NCBI RefSeq assembly: GCF_025966695.1
Contig: NZ_JAOEIY010000002.1
Coordinates: 496,001-560,000, forward strand
Direction: 5' to 3'
DNA from: Stutzerimonas sp. S1
GTDB lineage: Bacteria; Pseudomonadota; Gammaproteobacteria; Pseudomonadales; Pseudomonadaceae
Length of the DNA stretch: 64,000 nt
The notes under the pieces are model-generated. The model saw only the letters and a program-made list of their open reading frames with translations, searched no databases and had not been told where the DNA came from. Positions 1 through 7,780 of this stretch are shown piece after piece; within the stretch, counting starts at the first letter, position 1, and every line of letters starts with the position of its first letter. A program made the translations under genes and the position numbers.

Positions 1-348
1 CACCAGCTCCTGCGACAGCACCTGCTCGCGATCCAGCCCCACCGCTTCGGCCAGGCGCAGCCAGGCTTCTATGCCGCCCTCCTCGCCGGGCCGACCGTCG
101 TGGTCGATGATGCGCTGGATCCACTCACGGCGGGTGTCGCGGTCCGGACAGTTGGCCATGATCGCGGCGTCCTTCACCGGAATGCACACCTGATAGTAGA
201 AACGGTTGGCGACCCAACCCTGGATCTGCTCGCGCGTGGCCTGCCCGGCATACATCGCCCGATGAAACGGATGATGGATGTGGTAGTACTCGCCCTTGGC
301 GCGCAGCGCCTGTTCGAATTCGGCGGGGCTCATGGCTGGCAGGTTCAT
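1..348 (-). CDS. pqqC: PqqC, pyrroloquinoline-quinone synthase (N-terminal part, cut by window edge)
   Basis: PqqC catalyses the last step of PQQ formation, a ring closure with an eight-electron oxidation that needs O2. The 116 visible residues begin [16 protein letters not shown] and include the family stretch [11 protein letters not shown] and WVANRFYYQ. The ATG at 346-348 follows an AGGAA Shine-Dalgarno sequence. It lies 78 bp after pqqB in the same direction, as in the Pseudomonas order pqqABCDE. The C-terminal half, and presumably the canonical pqqD and pqqE, lie beyond the left edge. The assignment is secure; completeness cannot be judged. Confidence 0.95.
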   Translation of the reverse strand, partial: MNLPAMSPAEFEQALRAKGEYYHIHHPFHRAMYAGQATREQIQGWVANRFYYQVCIPVKDAAIMANCPDRDTRREWIQRIIDHDGRPGEEGGIEAWLRLAEAVGLDREQVLSQELV

Positions 349-426
349 GGCGCAATTCCTTTCTTATCGTTCTGTTTTGGTTCGACCGACGCGGGTGGTC
401 CCTGCCGGTTAAAGGTCCAAGCAGCG

Positions 427-1338
427 TTACAGCTCGATGCTCATGCCGTCGAAGGCGACTTCGATACCGTGCTCTCCGAGGATTTCCCGCTCGGCGGAGT
501 CCTCGTCGAGGATCGGGTTGGTGTTGTTGATATGGATAAGCACCTTGCGCGGCGCCGGTAGCCCGTCGAGCACCTCGATCATGCCGCCCGGGCCGCTCTG
601 TGGCAGGTGGCCCATCTCGGTTCCGAGCTTGTCGCCGACCTCACGCAGGCGCATTTCGTCGTCGCGCCAGAGGGTGCCATCCACCAGCAGGCAGTCGGCG
701 CGGCGCATGATCGCCAGCAACCCATCGCTGATCTGCCCCAGTCCCGGCGCATAGAACAGCGTGCCATTGGTGTTGCGATCCTCGATCAGCAGGCCGATGT
801 TGTCGCCCGGATGCGGGTCGTTGCGATGCGGTGAATACGGCGGCGCCGAACTGCGTAGCGGAACAGGCGTGATCAGCAGGTTCGGGCACGCCGGAATGAC
901 GAAACTGCCCTGCAGCTCGATGCGATTCCACTTTAGCCCGCCATTCCAGTGTTCCAGCATGTTGAACAGTGGAAAGCCGCTGGTCAGATCCTGATGGACC
1001 ATCTCGGTGCACCAGACCTGATGCGGGCAGCCTTCGCGCAGGGTCAGCAGCCCGGTGGTGTGGTCGATCTGGCTGTCGAGCAGGATGATCGCGGCGATGG
1101 CGGTATCCCGTGGCTTGCGGGCCGGCTGCAGCTTGGGAAAGCCTTCCAGTTGGGCGCGGATGTCCGGCGAAGCATTGCACAGAATCCAGTCCTCGCCGTT
1201 GTCGCTGATGGCGATGGATGACTGGCTGCGCGCCTGGCCTCGCAGCGTGCCGGCACGCAAACCGGCGCAGTTGGCACAGTTGCAGTTCCACTGCGGAAAA
1301 CCACCGCCCGCGGCGGAGCCGAGAATCTGGATGAACAT
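427..1338 (-). CDS. pqqB: PqqB, PQQ biosynthesis metallo-beta-lactamase-fold protein
   Basis: This 303-residue protein has the full PqqB length. It begins [21 protein letters not shown]; the [13 protein letters not shown] start and the paired cysteines are typical of the family. PqqB has a metallo-beta-lactamase fold and is thought to act as a hydroxylase on the excised Glu-Tyr intermediate before PqqC. The usual HxHxDH metal site is altered in the family; here [11 protein letters not shown] occupies that region. It lies 47 bp downstream of pqqA, with a GC hairpin between them, and upstream of pqqC. The cytoplasmic location is inferred from the lack of a signal peptide. Confidence 0.96.
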   Translation of the reverse strand: MFIQILGSAAGGGFPQWNCNCANCAGLRAGTLRGQARSQSSIAISDNGEDWILCNASPDIRAQLEGFPKLQPARKPRDTAIAAIILLDSQIDHTTGLLTLREGCPHQVWCTEMVHQDLTSGFPLFNMLEHWNGGLKWNRIELQGSFVIPACPNLLITPVPLRSSAPPYSPHRNDPHPGDNIGLLIEDRNTNGTLFYAPGLGQISDGLLAIMRRADCLLVDGTLWRDDEMRLREVGDKLGTEMGHLPQSGPGGMIEVLDGLPAPRKVLIHINNTNPILDEDSAEREILGEHGIEVAFDGMSIEL

Positions 1339-1358
1339 GGGCTACCCCTGAAAACGAA

Positions 1359-1378
1359 GCCCCGGCCGGAGCCGGGGC
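1359..1378 (-). terminator. GC-rich hairpin between pqqA and pqqB
   Basis: An 8-bp perfect stem (GCCCCGGC / GCCGGGGC) with a 4-nt loop sits in the 47-bp gap between pqqA and pqqB. No clear U-tract follows on the minus strand, so it is more likely an attenuator or mRNA-stabilising hairpin than a full terminator. Such a structure would fit excess pqqA transcript over pqqB-E, since PqqA is a consumed precursor. Confidence 0.5.
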
Positions 1379-1385
1379 GGGACGA

Positions 1386-1457
1386 TCAACGATTGGCGAA
1401 ATACATCGTCACTTCAAAACCAATGCGCAGATCGGTGTATTCGGGTTTAGTCCACAT
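1386..1457 (-). CDS. pqqA: PqqA, PQQ precursor peptide (23 aa)
   Basis: This 23-residue peptide runs from MWTKPEYTDL to MYFANR. It carries the invariant E-V-T-M-Y segment whose Glu and Tyr side chains are joined by PqqE and become PQQ. The reading frame is complete: ATG at 1455-1457 (reverse strand) and stop at 1386-1388. It is 47 bp upstream of pqqB and follows exaC with its own terminator between them. This is the canonical PqqA; a second, divergent PqqA lies at 3719-3793 on the other strand. Confidence 0.96.
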   Translation of the reverse strand: MWTKPEYTDLRIGFEVTMYFANR

Positions 1458-1784
1458 GGCTCGATCCTCTTCTTATGCGTGGCGCCGGAAATGCCCGGCA
1501 CCCTCATTAAGCACCCTGTCCGCCACCGGCAGAATGGTACTTTGGAAGTAGATATCAACCTGCCTTCGTAGTGCCCCGGATTGCCCTCAAACCAGACGAA
1601 TGCCATGTCCGGATCAGCCGTGCAGGTATTTCTCGCGCATAAAAAAACGCGGCATGAAAGCCGCGTTGCGAAACGAGCCAGTCGGACGACAGAAGGGAGA
1701 AACTGTCCGCAAAGGCCCTGCACCGAGCGGTGCCTGGCAAAGTAACCGGCGCGGCGGGAGCGCGCTGCGCCGGAGCCCATCCAA
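1458..1784. other. exaC-pqqA intergenic region with exaC terminator
   Basis: This 327-bp stretch holds no gene that I can support. It contains the exaC terminator (1641-1667). The part between that terminator and pqqA (1458-1640) should hold the pqqA promoter and leader. No sigma-54 or clear sigma-70 boxes were recognised by eye. Confidence 0.6.
1641..1667 (-). terminator. Rho-independent terminator of exaC
   Basis: On the minus strand, AACGCGGC pairs with GCCGCGTT around a 6-nt loop and is followed by a run of T residues. It lies about 120 bp after the exaC stop codon. It separates exaC from pqqA, so pqqA probably has its own promoter. Confidence 0.8.
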
Positions 1785-3305
<1,521 letters not shown>

Positions 3306-3718
3306 GTTGGGCCTCTCTTTTTCTGCTTGTCGGAGCCCGCACCAGAACCGGCACAGGGCATGGACCGATCTTAGGCAGCGCCCTCTCACCGCCGGTATGC
3401 ACCCATGGCAGCGGAGCCCTCCTCATTTGGTAGTAGATGCCAACGACGCTGGAGCGCCCGGTTGGCGCGGCGCGCCGGCTTAGCAGCTACGCATGGCCAC
3501 GCAAAAAAACTCGTCAGTGTAGGTCGTATCGCGCACTCGAAATTGACCATGAACAAGGGCGACACCTCGCAGCGCAAATATTTCTCCGCGGCAAGAAAAG
3601 CGCGACCAAATGCCCGGAAAACCGACCCCAAAGTCTTATTAGTCGCCCCTGCAAAGCGCCTTAGTTTCGAGCTGCGACATCGCTGTTCCTGAAAACAATC
3701 TGATCGAGGAGATACGCC
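3306..3718. promoter_or_regulatory. Divergent regulatory region between exaC and the second pqq-like cluster
   Basis: This 413-bp gap separates exaC (minus) from the pqqA-like gene (plus) and must hold both promoters. A GC-rich palindrome (CGGCGCGCCG, near 3470) and an A/T-rich patch near 3500-3512 are visible. I could not identify a -35/-10 pair or a regulator site. An AGGAG ribosome binding site lies just before 3719. Open frames inside the gap have no recognisable family and look spurious. Confidence 0.5.
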
Positions 3719-3793
3719 ATGCAGTGGATCAATCCGGACTTCTGCGACCTGCGTCTGGGCTTCGAAGTCACCGCGTACGTCTACGTGCGCTGA
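3719..3793 (+). CDS. Second, divergent PqqA-like precursor peptide (24 aa)
   Basis: The frame encodes 24 residues starting MQWINPDF and ending AYVYVR. It aligns without gaps to PqqA from residue 3 onward: the DLR-x-GFEVT core is kept and Glu16 and Tyr20 keep the E-x3-Y spacing that PqqE cross-links. Differences are Cys9 in place of the usual Thr, an extra Tyr22, and a C-terminus AYVYVR instead of MYFANR. An AGGAG site lies 7 nt before the ATG. It is the first gene of a plus-strand cluster with its own PqqD and PqqE. I infer a RiPP precursor; the product may be PQQ, a PQQ analogue or something else. It lies outside the usual annotation length cut-off. Confidence 0.88.
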   Translation: MQWINPDFCDLRLGFEVTAYVYVR

Positions 3794-3849
3794 GCCCCTG
3801 GCCGGCGTGGTGGTGCAAGCCTTCACGCCGGTCGAGCGAGGAGATGGAT

Positions 3850-4146
3850 ATGACGACAACAACAAACATATCGCCGGCCAGCTGCTACGAGATTCGCCCA
3901 CCCTTCCTGTTCCGCTGGGAGGAGTCGCAGCAGGCCCACGTGCTGCTCTACCCCGAGGGCATCGTCAAGCTCAATGCCACCGGCGGCGACATCCTCAAGC
4001 GCTGCGACGGCAAGACCAGCGTCGCCGAGCTGATCGAACAGCTGGGCCGCGATTACCACGCATCCGATATCGACGCGATCGGCAAGGGCGTACTGAATTT
4101 CCTGGAGGTGTCCCATGGCAAAGGCTGGATCCGAGCTAAGGCTTGA
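3850..4146 (+). CDS. pqqD: PqqD-type peptide chaperone (RiPP recognition element)
   Basis: This 98-residue protein carries the PqqD signature HVLLYPEGIVKLN followed by a DGKTSVAELIEQL helix region. PqqD binds the PqqA leader and presents it to the radical SAM enzyme PqqE. The ATG at 3850 is preferred to 3844 because the AGGAG at 3839-3843 is 6 nt away from it. It begins 56 bp after the PqqA-like peptide and overlaps the PqqE gene by 32 bp, so the two are probably translationally coupled. It is likely a paralogue of a canonical PqqD encoded off the left edge. Confidence 0.92.
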   Translation: MTTTTNISPASCYEIRPPFLFRWEESQQAHVLLYPEGIVKLNATGGDILKRCDGKTSVAELIEQLGRDYHASDIDAIGKGVLNFLEVSHGKGWIRAKA

Positions 4147-5260
4147 TGGCAGCGGCAATCCGGTCTGGCTGTTGCTGGAGCTGACCTATCAATGCCCGCT
4201 GCAGTGCGTGTTCTGCAGCAACCCGCGCAACTTCGCCGACTACCGCCCGCATGAGCTGAGCACCGCCGAATGGATCGACGTGATGGCGCAGGCCCGCGCG
4301 ATGGGCGCCATGCAGATCGGCTTCTCCGGCGGCGAACCGACCTTGCGCAAGGATCTGGAGACGCTGGTCGCCGAAGCCGACCGCATGGGCTACTACACCA
4401 ATCTGATCACCTCCGGCATTGGCCTGACCGAAGCGCGCCTGCGCGCCCTGAAGGATGCCGGCCTGCGCCATATCCAGCTGGGCTTCCAGTCCACCGACCG
4501 CAACGTGGCGCGCGAGCTGGCCGGCGTCGATGCCTGGGAGCGCAAGCTCGGCATGGCGCGGCTGATCAAGTCGCTGGACTTCCCGATGGTGCTCAACGTA
4601 CCGATCACCCGGCAGAACATCAGCCAGATACCGGACATCATCGATTTTGCCGTCGAGCTGGGCGTCGAGTACCTCGAACTGGCCAACGTGCAGTACTACA
4701 ACTGGGCGCTGCTCAACCGCGACGCCCTGATGCCAACCCACGCCGAACTGCAACGCGCCGAGGATCAGGTGCAGCGTGCGCGCGAGCGTTACGGCGATCG
4801 GCTGACGATCTTCTTCGTCATCCCCGACTACTACGAAGGCCGGCCCAAGGCCTGCATGAACGGCTGGGGGGCGATCCACGTCACCGTAGCACCGAACGGC
4901 GATGTGCTGCCCTGCTCGCAGGCCAGCAACTTCAAGAACCTGACCTTCCCCAACGTGCGCCAGCAGCGCCTGGAAGAGATCTGGCACGACTCGCCGGTGT
5001 TCAACCTTTACCGCGGCGATGCCTGGATGCCCGAGCCGTGCCGCAGCTGCGACGAGAAGGAAAAGGACTTCGGCGGCTGTCGCTGTCAGGCCTTGCTGCT
5101 CACCGGCAACGGTGCCAACACCGACCCGGCGTGCAGCAAGTCGCCGCACCATCAGCTGATCCAGCAGGCCGTCGCGCTGGCGCAGGACGCCACCCGCCCG
5201 CAAGGCACGCTGATCGCCCGGCAGGCCAGCCAGGGGGTGGAACTTGAAACTGCCCCATGA
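4115..5260 (+). CDS. pqqE: PqqE-type radical SAM/SPASM peptide cyclase
   Basis: This 381-residue radical SAM enzyme is closely related to PqqE, which makes the Glu-Tyr C-C bond in PqqA. The SAM cluster motif is C27-x3-C31-x2-C34 and GFSGGEP follows. The C-terminal SPASM domain keeps all the ligands reported for PqqE: Cys247, Cys267, Cys309, Cys312, Asp318, Cys322, Cys324 and Cys340 (one less than the Methylobacterium numbers as I recall them). It should therefore be active. GGAGG precedes the start, which overlaps the pqqD gene. Since exaC-pqqABC on the minus strand probably continues into its own pqqDE, this is likely a second, specialised PqqE. Its substrate is inferred to be the 24-residue peptide at 3719. 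Confidence 0.92.
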   Translation: MAKAGSELRLDGSGNPVWLLLELTYQCPLQCVFCSNPRNFADYRPHELSTAEWIDVMAQARAMGAMQIGFSGGEPTLRKDLETLVAEADRMGYYTNLITSGIGLTEARLRALKDAGLRHIQLGFQSTDRNVARELAGVDAWERKLGMARLIKSLDFPMVLNVPITRQNISQIPDIIDFAVELGVEYLELANVQYYNWALLNRDALMPTHAELQRAEDQVQRARERYGDRLTIFFVIPDYYEGRPKACMNGWGAIHVTVAPNGDVLPCSQASNFKNLTFPNVRQQRLEEIWHDSPVFNLYRGDAWMPEPCRSCDEKEKDFGGCRCQALLLTGNGANTDPACSKSPHHQLIQQAVALAQDATRPQGTLIARQASQGVELETAP

Positions 5261-5336
5261 CTCGTTCGGCGGCACCGTCAGCGCGGGCCTCGCGCTGACG
5301 CTCGGCTGCTACCTGCTGCTGCGCGTGCTGATCTAG
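5244..5336 (+). CDS. 30-residue single-span membrane peptide, TTG start
   Basis: A short frame starts at TTG 5244 inside the end of the PqqE gene and runs to TAG 5334-5336. A strong AGGGGG site lies 6 nt upstream. The product begins with a polar segment (LKLPHDSFGG) and then forms one hydrophobic span (about residues 13-30, AGLALTLGCYLLLRVLI). It overlaps pqqE by 17 bp and ends 9 bp before the PuuD-like gene. It resembles no family known to me. The position suggests a small partner of the neighbouring membrane protein. The coding status is an inference from the ribosome binding site, spacing and composition. Confidence 0.5.
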   Translation: MKLPHDSFGGTVSAGLALTLGCYLLLRVLI

Positions 5337-5345
5337 GAGAGATCG

Positions 5346-5849
5346 ATGCAACTGTCCGTCTTCGATGTGCTAGCGCGTTACGCGCACCTCGTGTTCGCGC
5401 TGGTGTGGGTTGGCCACAACTACGCCAACTTCATCCAGAACCCGCGCTTCGTGCCGCTGCAGAACGGCATCGACACCGCCACGCTGAACCGCGATCTGGA
5501 GGTACGGATGAAGCGCGAGCACGGCATCTTCCGCTATGCCTCGCTGGTGGTCTGGGCCTCCGGGATGTTCATGCTCTGGCAGCGCGGCTGGCTGGTCGAT
5601 GCGCTGCTGCTGCAAGGCCCGCTGGCGGCGATCGGCCTGGGTGCCTGGATCGGCACGGCGATGCTGCTCAATCTCTGGCTGGTGCTCTGGCCGCATCAGA
5701 AGAAACTGCTCGGCTTCGTTCCGGCGACGCTCGAAGAGCGCGTGATCTGTTCGCGGATCACCTTCCTGTCCTCGCGCAGCAACACCATCCTCTCGTTTCC
5801 CCTGCTGTTCCTGATGGCGGCCGGCGGTCATGGCCTGCACCTTTTCTGA
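5346..5849 (+). CDS. PuuD/urate-oxidase-N-like integral membrane protein
   Basis: This 167-residue protein has about four membrane spans (roughly residues 8-28, 58-78, 86-110 and 145-163). The motifs WVGHNYANFIQNPRF and SSRSNTILSFPLLFLM resemble the membrane domain of the PuuD family (urate hydroxylase N-terminal, PF06181). It is shorter than full PuuD and lacks the C-terminal cytochrome c domain. Conserved histidines (for example in VGHNY, GHGLHLF) could bind haem or a quinone, but that is inference. A strong AGGAGA site precedes the start. It sits between the PqqE-like gene and a SerC-like gene, overlapping the latter by 20 bp. It may be a transporter or redox partner for the cluster product. 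Confidence 0.75.
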   Translation: MQLSVFDVLARYAHLVFALVWVGHNYANFIQNPRFVPLQNGIDTATLNRDLEVRMKREHGIFRYASLVVWASGMFMLWQRGWLVDALLLQGPLAAIGLGAWIGTAMLLNLWLVLWPHQKKLLGFVPATLEERVICSRITFLSSRSNTILSFPLLFLMAAGGHGLHLF

Positions 5850-6930
5850 ACAGGCCGAGCGCTACAGCTTCGCCGCCGGTCCGGCAATGCTGCCGCGCGA
5901 GGTGCTGAACCAGATCCACGAGGAGCTGCCGGACTGGCAAACCAGCGGCTTCTCGCTGCTGGAGCAACCGTTCACCAGCCCGGCCTTCAAGCAGCTGATG
6001 AGCGAAACTGAAGAGGAACTGCGCGCATTGCTGGCGATTCCCGCCAACTATCGCGTGCTGTTCATGCAGGGCGGCGCATCGGCGCAGTTCGGCCTGGTGC
6101 CGCTCAACCTGCTGCAAGCCGGACAGCGCGCCGACTACCTGGAAAGCGGCCACTGGGCCCGCAAGGCCATCACCGAGGCACGCCGGCATGGACCGGTCAA
6201 CGTGGTGGCGAGCGGTGCGGCGGAGGGCTTCACCGCCCTGCCCGCCGTCGAGACCTGGCAGCTCGATCCCTACGCCGGCTACTGCCACCTCACCAGCAAC
6301 GAAACCGGCAACGGCCTACAGCTGCACCATTTCCCGCAACTGTCGGTGCCGCTGGTGGCGGACATGACCTCTGACTTCCTCACCCGCCCCGTTCCCGTCG
6401 AGCGCTTCGGGCTGATCTACGCCAGCGCACAGAAGAACGTCGGAGTCGCCGGGCTATGCCTGGTCATCGTCCGCGACGACCTGCTGCGTCCGCCAGCACC
6501 CGGGCTGCCCGCAGCGTTCAGCTATGCGGTGCAGGCCGAGCAGCAGAGCCGCTTCAATACACCACCGACCTTTGCCCTCTATGTCGCCGCGCTGATGCTG
6601 CGCTGGATCGCCACAAACGGCGGTCTCACCGCGATGGCGGCAAGCTGCCGCGAAAAAAGCCAATATCTATACGCCTGCCTCGACCGCAGCGAGTTGTATC
6701 GCTGCCACCAGCGCGAGGAGGATCGTTCAACCGTCAACGTCTGCTTCGAGCTGCGCGAGCCGGCGTTGCTGCCGCTGCTGCTCGCCGAGGCCGAACAGGC
6801 CGGGCTGCATCATCTGGCCGGGCACGCGGCCATCGGCAGTCTGCGTGCCAGCCTGTACAACGCCATGCCACTGGCGGGCGTCGAGCGGCTGGTCGCCTTC
6901 CTGCAACGTTTCGAGCGTGAACATGGCTGA
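5830..6930 (+). CDS. SerC-like PLP aminotransferase with altered phosphate-binding site
   Basis: This 366-residue protein has the length and overall sequence of phosphoserine aminotransferase (SerC). The PLP lysine is Lys202 in YASAQKNVG, and FNTPPTFALY and RASLYNAMPL are kept. By comparison with E. coli SerC, the phosphate-binding pair His41-Arg42 (SHR) is replaced by Phe48-Thr49 (EQPFTSPAF), and Arg329 (GHR) by Ala333 (GHAAIGS). The carboxylate-binding Arg335 is kept as Arg339. The enzyme should therefore bind an amino acid lacking phosphate. It lies in the overlapping pqqA-like cluster, between the PuuD-like and DHODH-like genes, so I infer it acts on a peptide-derived intermediate rather than in serine synthesis. 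Confidence 0.85.
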   Translation: MACTFSEQAERYSFAAGPAMLPREVLNQIHEELPDWQTSGFSLLEQPFTSPAFKQLMSETEEELRALLAIPANYRVLFMQGGASAQFGLVPLNLLQAGQRADYLESGHWARKAITEARRHGPVNVVASGAAEGFTALPAVETWQLDPYAGYCHLTSNETGNGLQLHHFPQLSVPLVADMTSDFLTRPVPVERFGLIYASAQKNVGVAGLCLVIVRDDLLRPPAPGLPAAFSYAVQAEQQSRFNTPPTFALYVAALMLRWIATNGGLTAMAASCREKSQYLYACLDRSELYRCHQREEDRSTVNVCFELREPALLPLLLAEAEQAGLHHLAGHAAIGSLRASLYNAMPLAGVERLVAFLQRFEREHG

Positions 6931-7777
6931 GCGCAACATGACCGTGCGCCGGCTGGGCCAACGGCTGGCACTGCAACTGGCCTGCGCCGCCAGCTATCTG
7001 CCGGCGACCCGCAGTCGTGCGCAAGCGGTAGATGTCATGGGCTTGCGCTTCCCCTCACCCGTGGGCATCGCCGCCGGGTTCGACCGCAGCGGCCGGCTCG
7101 GCCGGCGCGCCGCACGGCTGGGTTTCGGCTTCACAGAAGTCGGCAGCTGCACCTCGGCCGAACTGTTCGAGATGCGCCCGCCCAACGCTGGCGGACGCGC
7201 CCTGGTCGGCCTCAATCTGAGTCTCGACCCAACCCGATCTTCGGCTGAACTGTGCGCCGATCTGACGCTTGCCTGGGCGCAGGCCGATTACCTGATGCTG
7301 AACCTGATCAGCCCGCTCAGCGCGCCGCTGCTGGCGGACGAGCGGCGTGCGCAGCTGATCGACCTGCTGCGCGCGCTGCGCAATCGCGCGCATGCATTGA
7401 ACAGTTGTGGCCCCCGCCGCGTGCCGCTGGCGGTCAAGCTGCGCAGCCTGCCCGGCCAGGTCCCGCTGGCGCTGGCCGAAGTGCTGCTGGAGCTCGGCTT
7501 CGATGGTCTTCTCGCCGCTCATGACCCCGGCCCGCCGGCGACCCGCCAGCGTTACGTCAACTGGCAGAACGACGAACAGCAGCATCTGGCCTGTGCGCAG
7601 ATCGAGCAGTTGCAGCGGCTTTGCGGCAACCAGCTGGCGCTGATGTCGGTGGGCGGCGTGCAGACCGCCGCTCACCTGCAGGCGCGCATGGCAGCCGGCG
7701 CGCGCCTGGTTCAGGTGCACAGTGCGCTGCTGCACGAAGGCCCGTACATTGCGCGCCGGCTGCTGGTGAAAGGCTGA
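6923..7777 (+). CDS. DHODH-fold FMN protein with altered substrate pocket
   Basis: This 284-residue protein resembles class 2 dihydroorotate dehydrogenase (PyrD): GLRFPSPVGIAAGFD, LAVKL (Lys172), VGGVQ and LVQVHSALL mark the FMN barrel. Residues that hold orotate in E. coli PyrD are changed: Lys66 of GLDKDG is Arg55, the NRMGFNN loop is missing, NISSPNT reads NLISPLS, and Asn246 is His200. The N-terminal quinone-docking helices are also shortened. It is thus unlikely to make orotate. It overlaps the SerC-like gene by 8 bp and ends 3 bp from glgB. An oxidation step on the cluster's peptide-derived product, comparable in concept to MftD in the mycofactocin pathway, is my inference. Confidence 0.82.
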   Translation: MAERNMTVRRLGQRLALQLACAASYLPATRSRAQAVDVMGLRFPSPVGIAAGFDRSGRLGRRAARLGFGFTEVGSCTSAELFEMRPPNAGGRALVGLNLSLDPTRSSAELCADLTLAWAQADYLMLNLISPLSAPLLADERRAQLIDLLRALRNRAHALNSCGPRRVPLAVKLRSLPGQVPLALAEVLLELGFDGLLAAHDPGPPATRQRYVNWQNDEQQHLACAQIEQLQRLCGNQLALMSVGGVQTAAHLQARMAAGARLVQVHSALLHEGPYIARRLLVKG

Positions 7778-7780
7778 ACG

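Noticed and set aside
3405-3692. 95-residue frame upstream of the second pqqA
   Set aside because: Basic, low-complexity product without ribosome binding site; it lies in the divergent promoter region.
5830-7777. Housekeeping serC and pyrD
   Set aside because: Key substrate residues are missing in both, and they sit in the pqq-like operon, so they are annotated as divergent paralogues.
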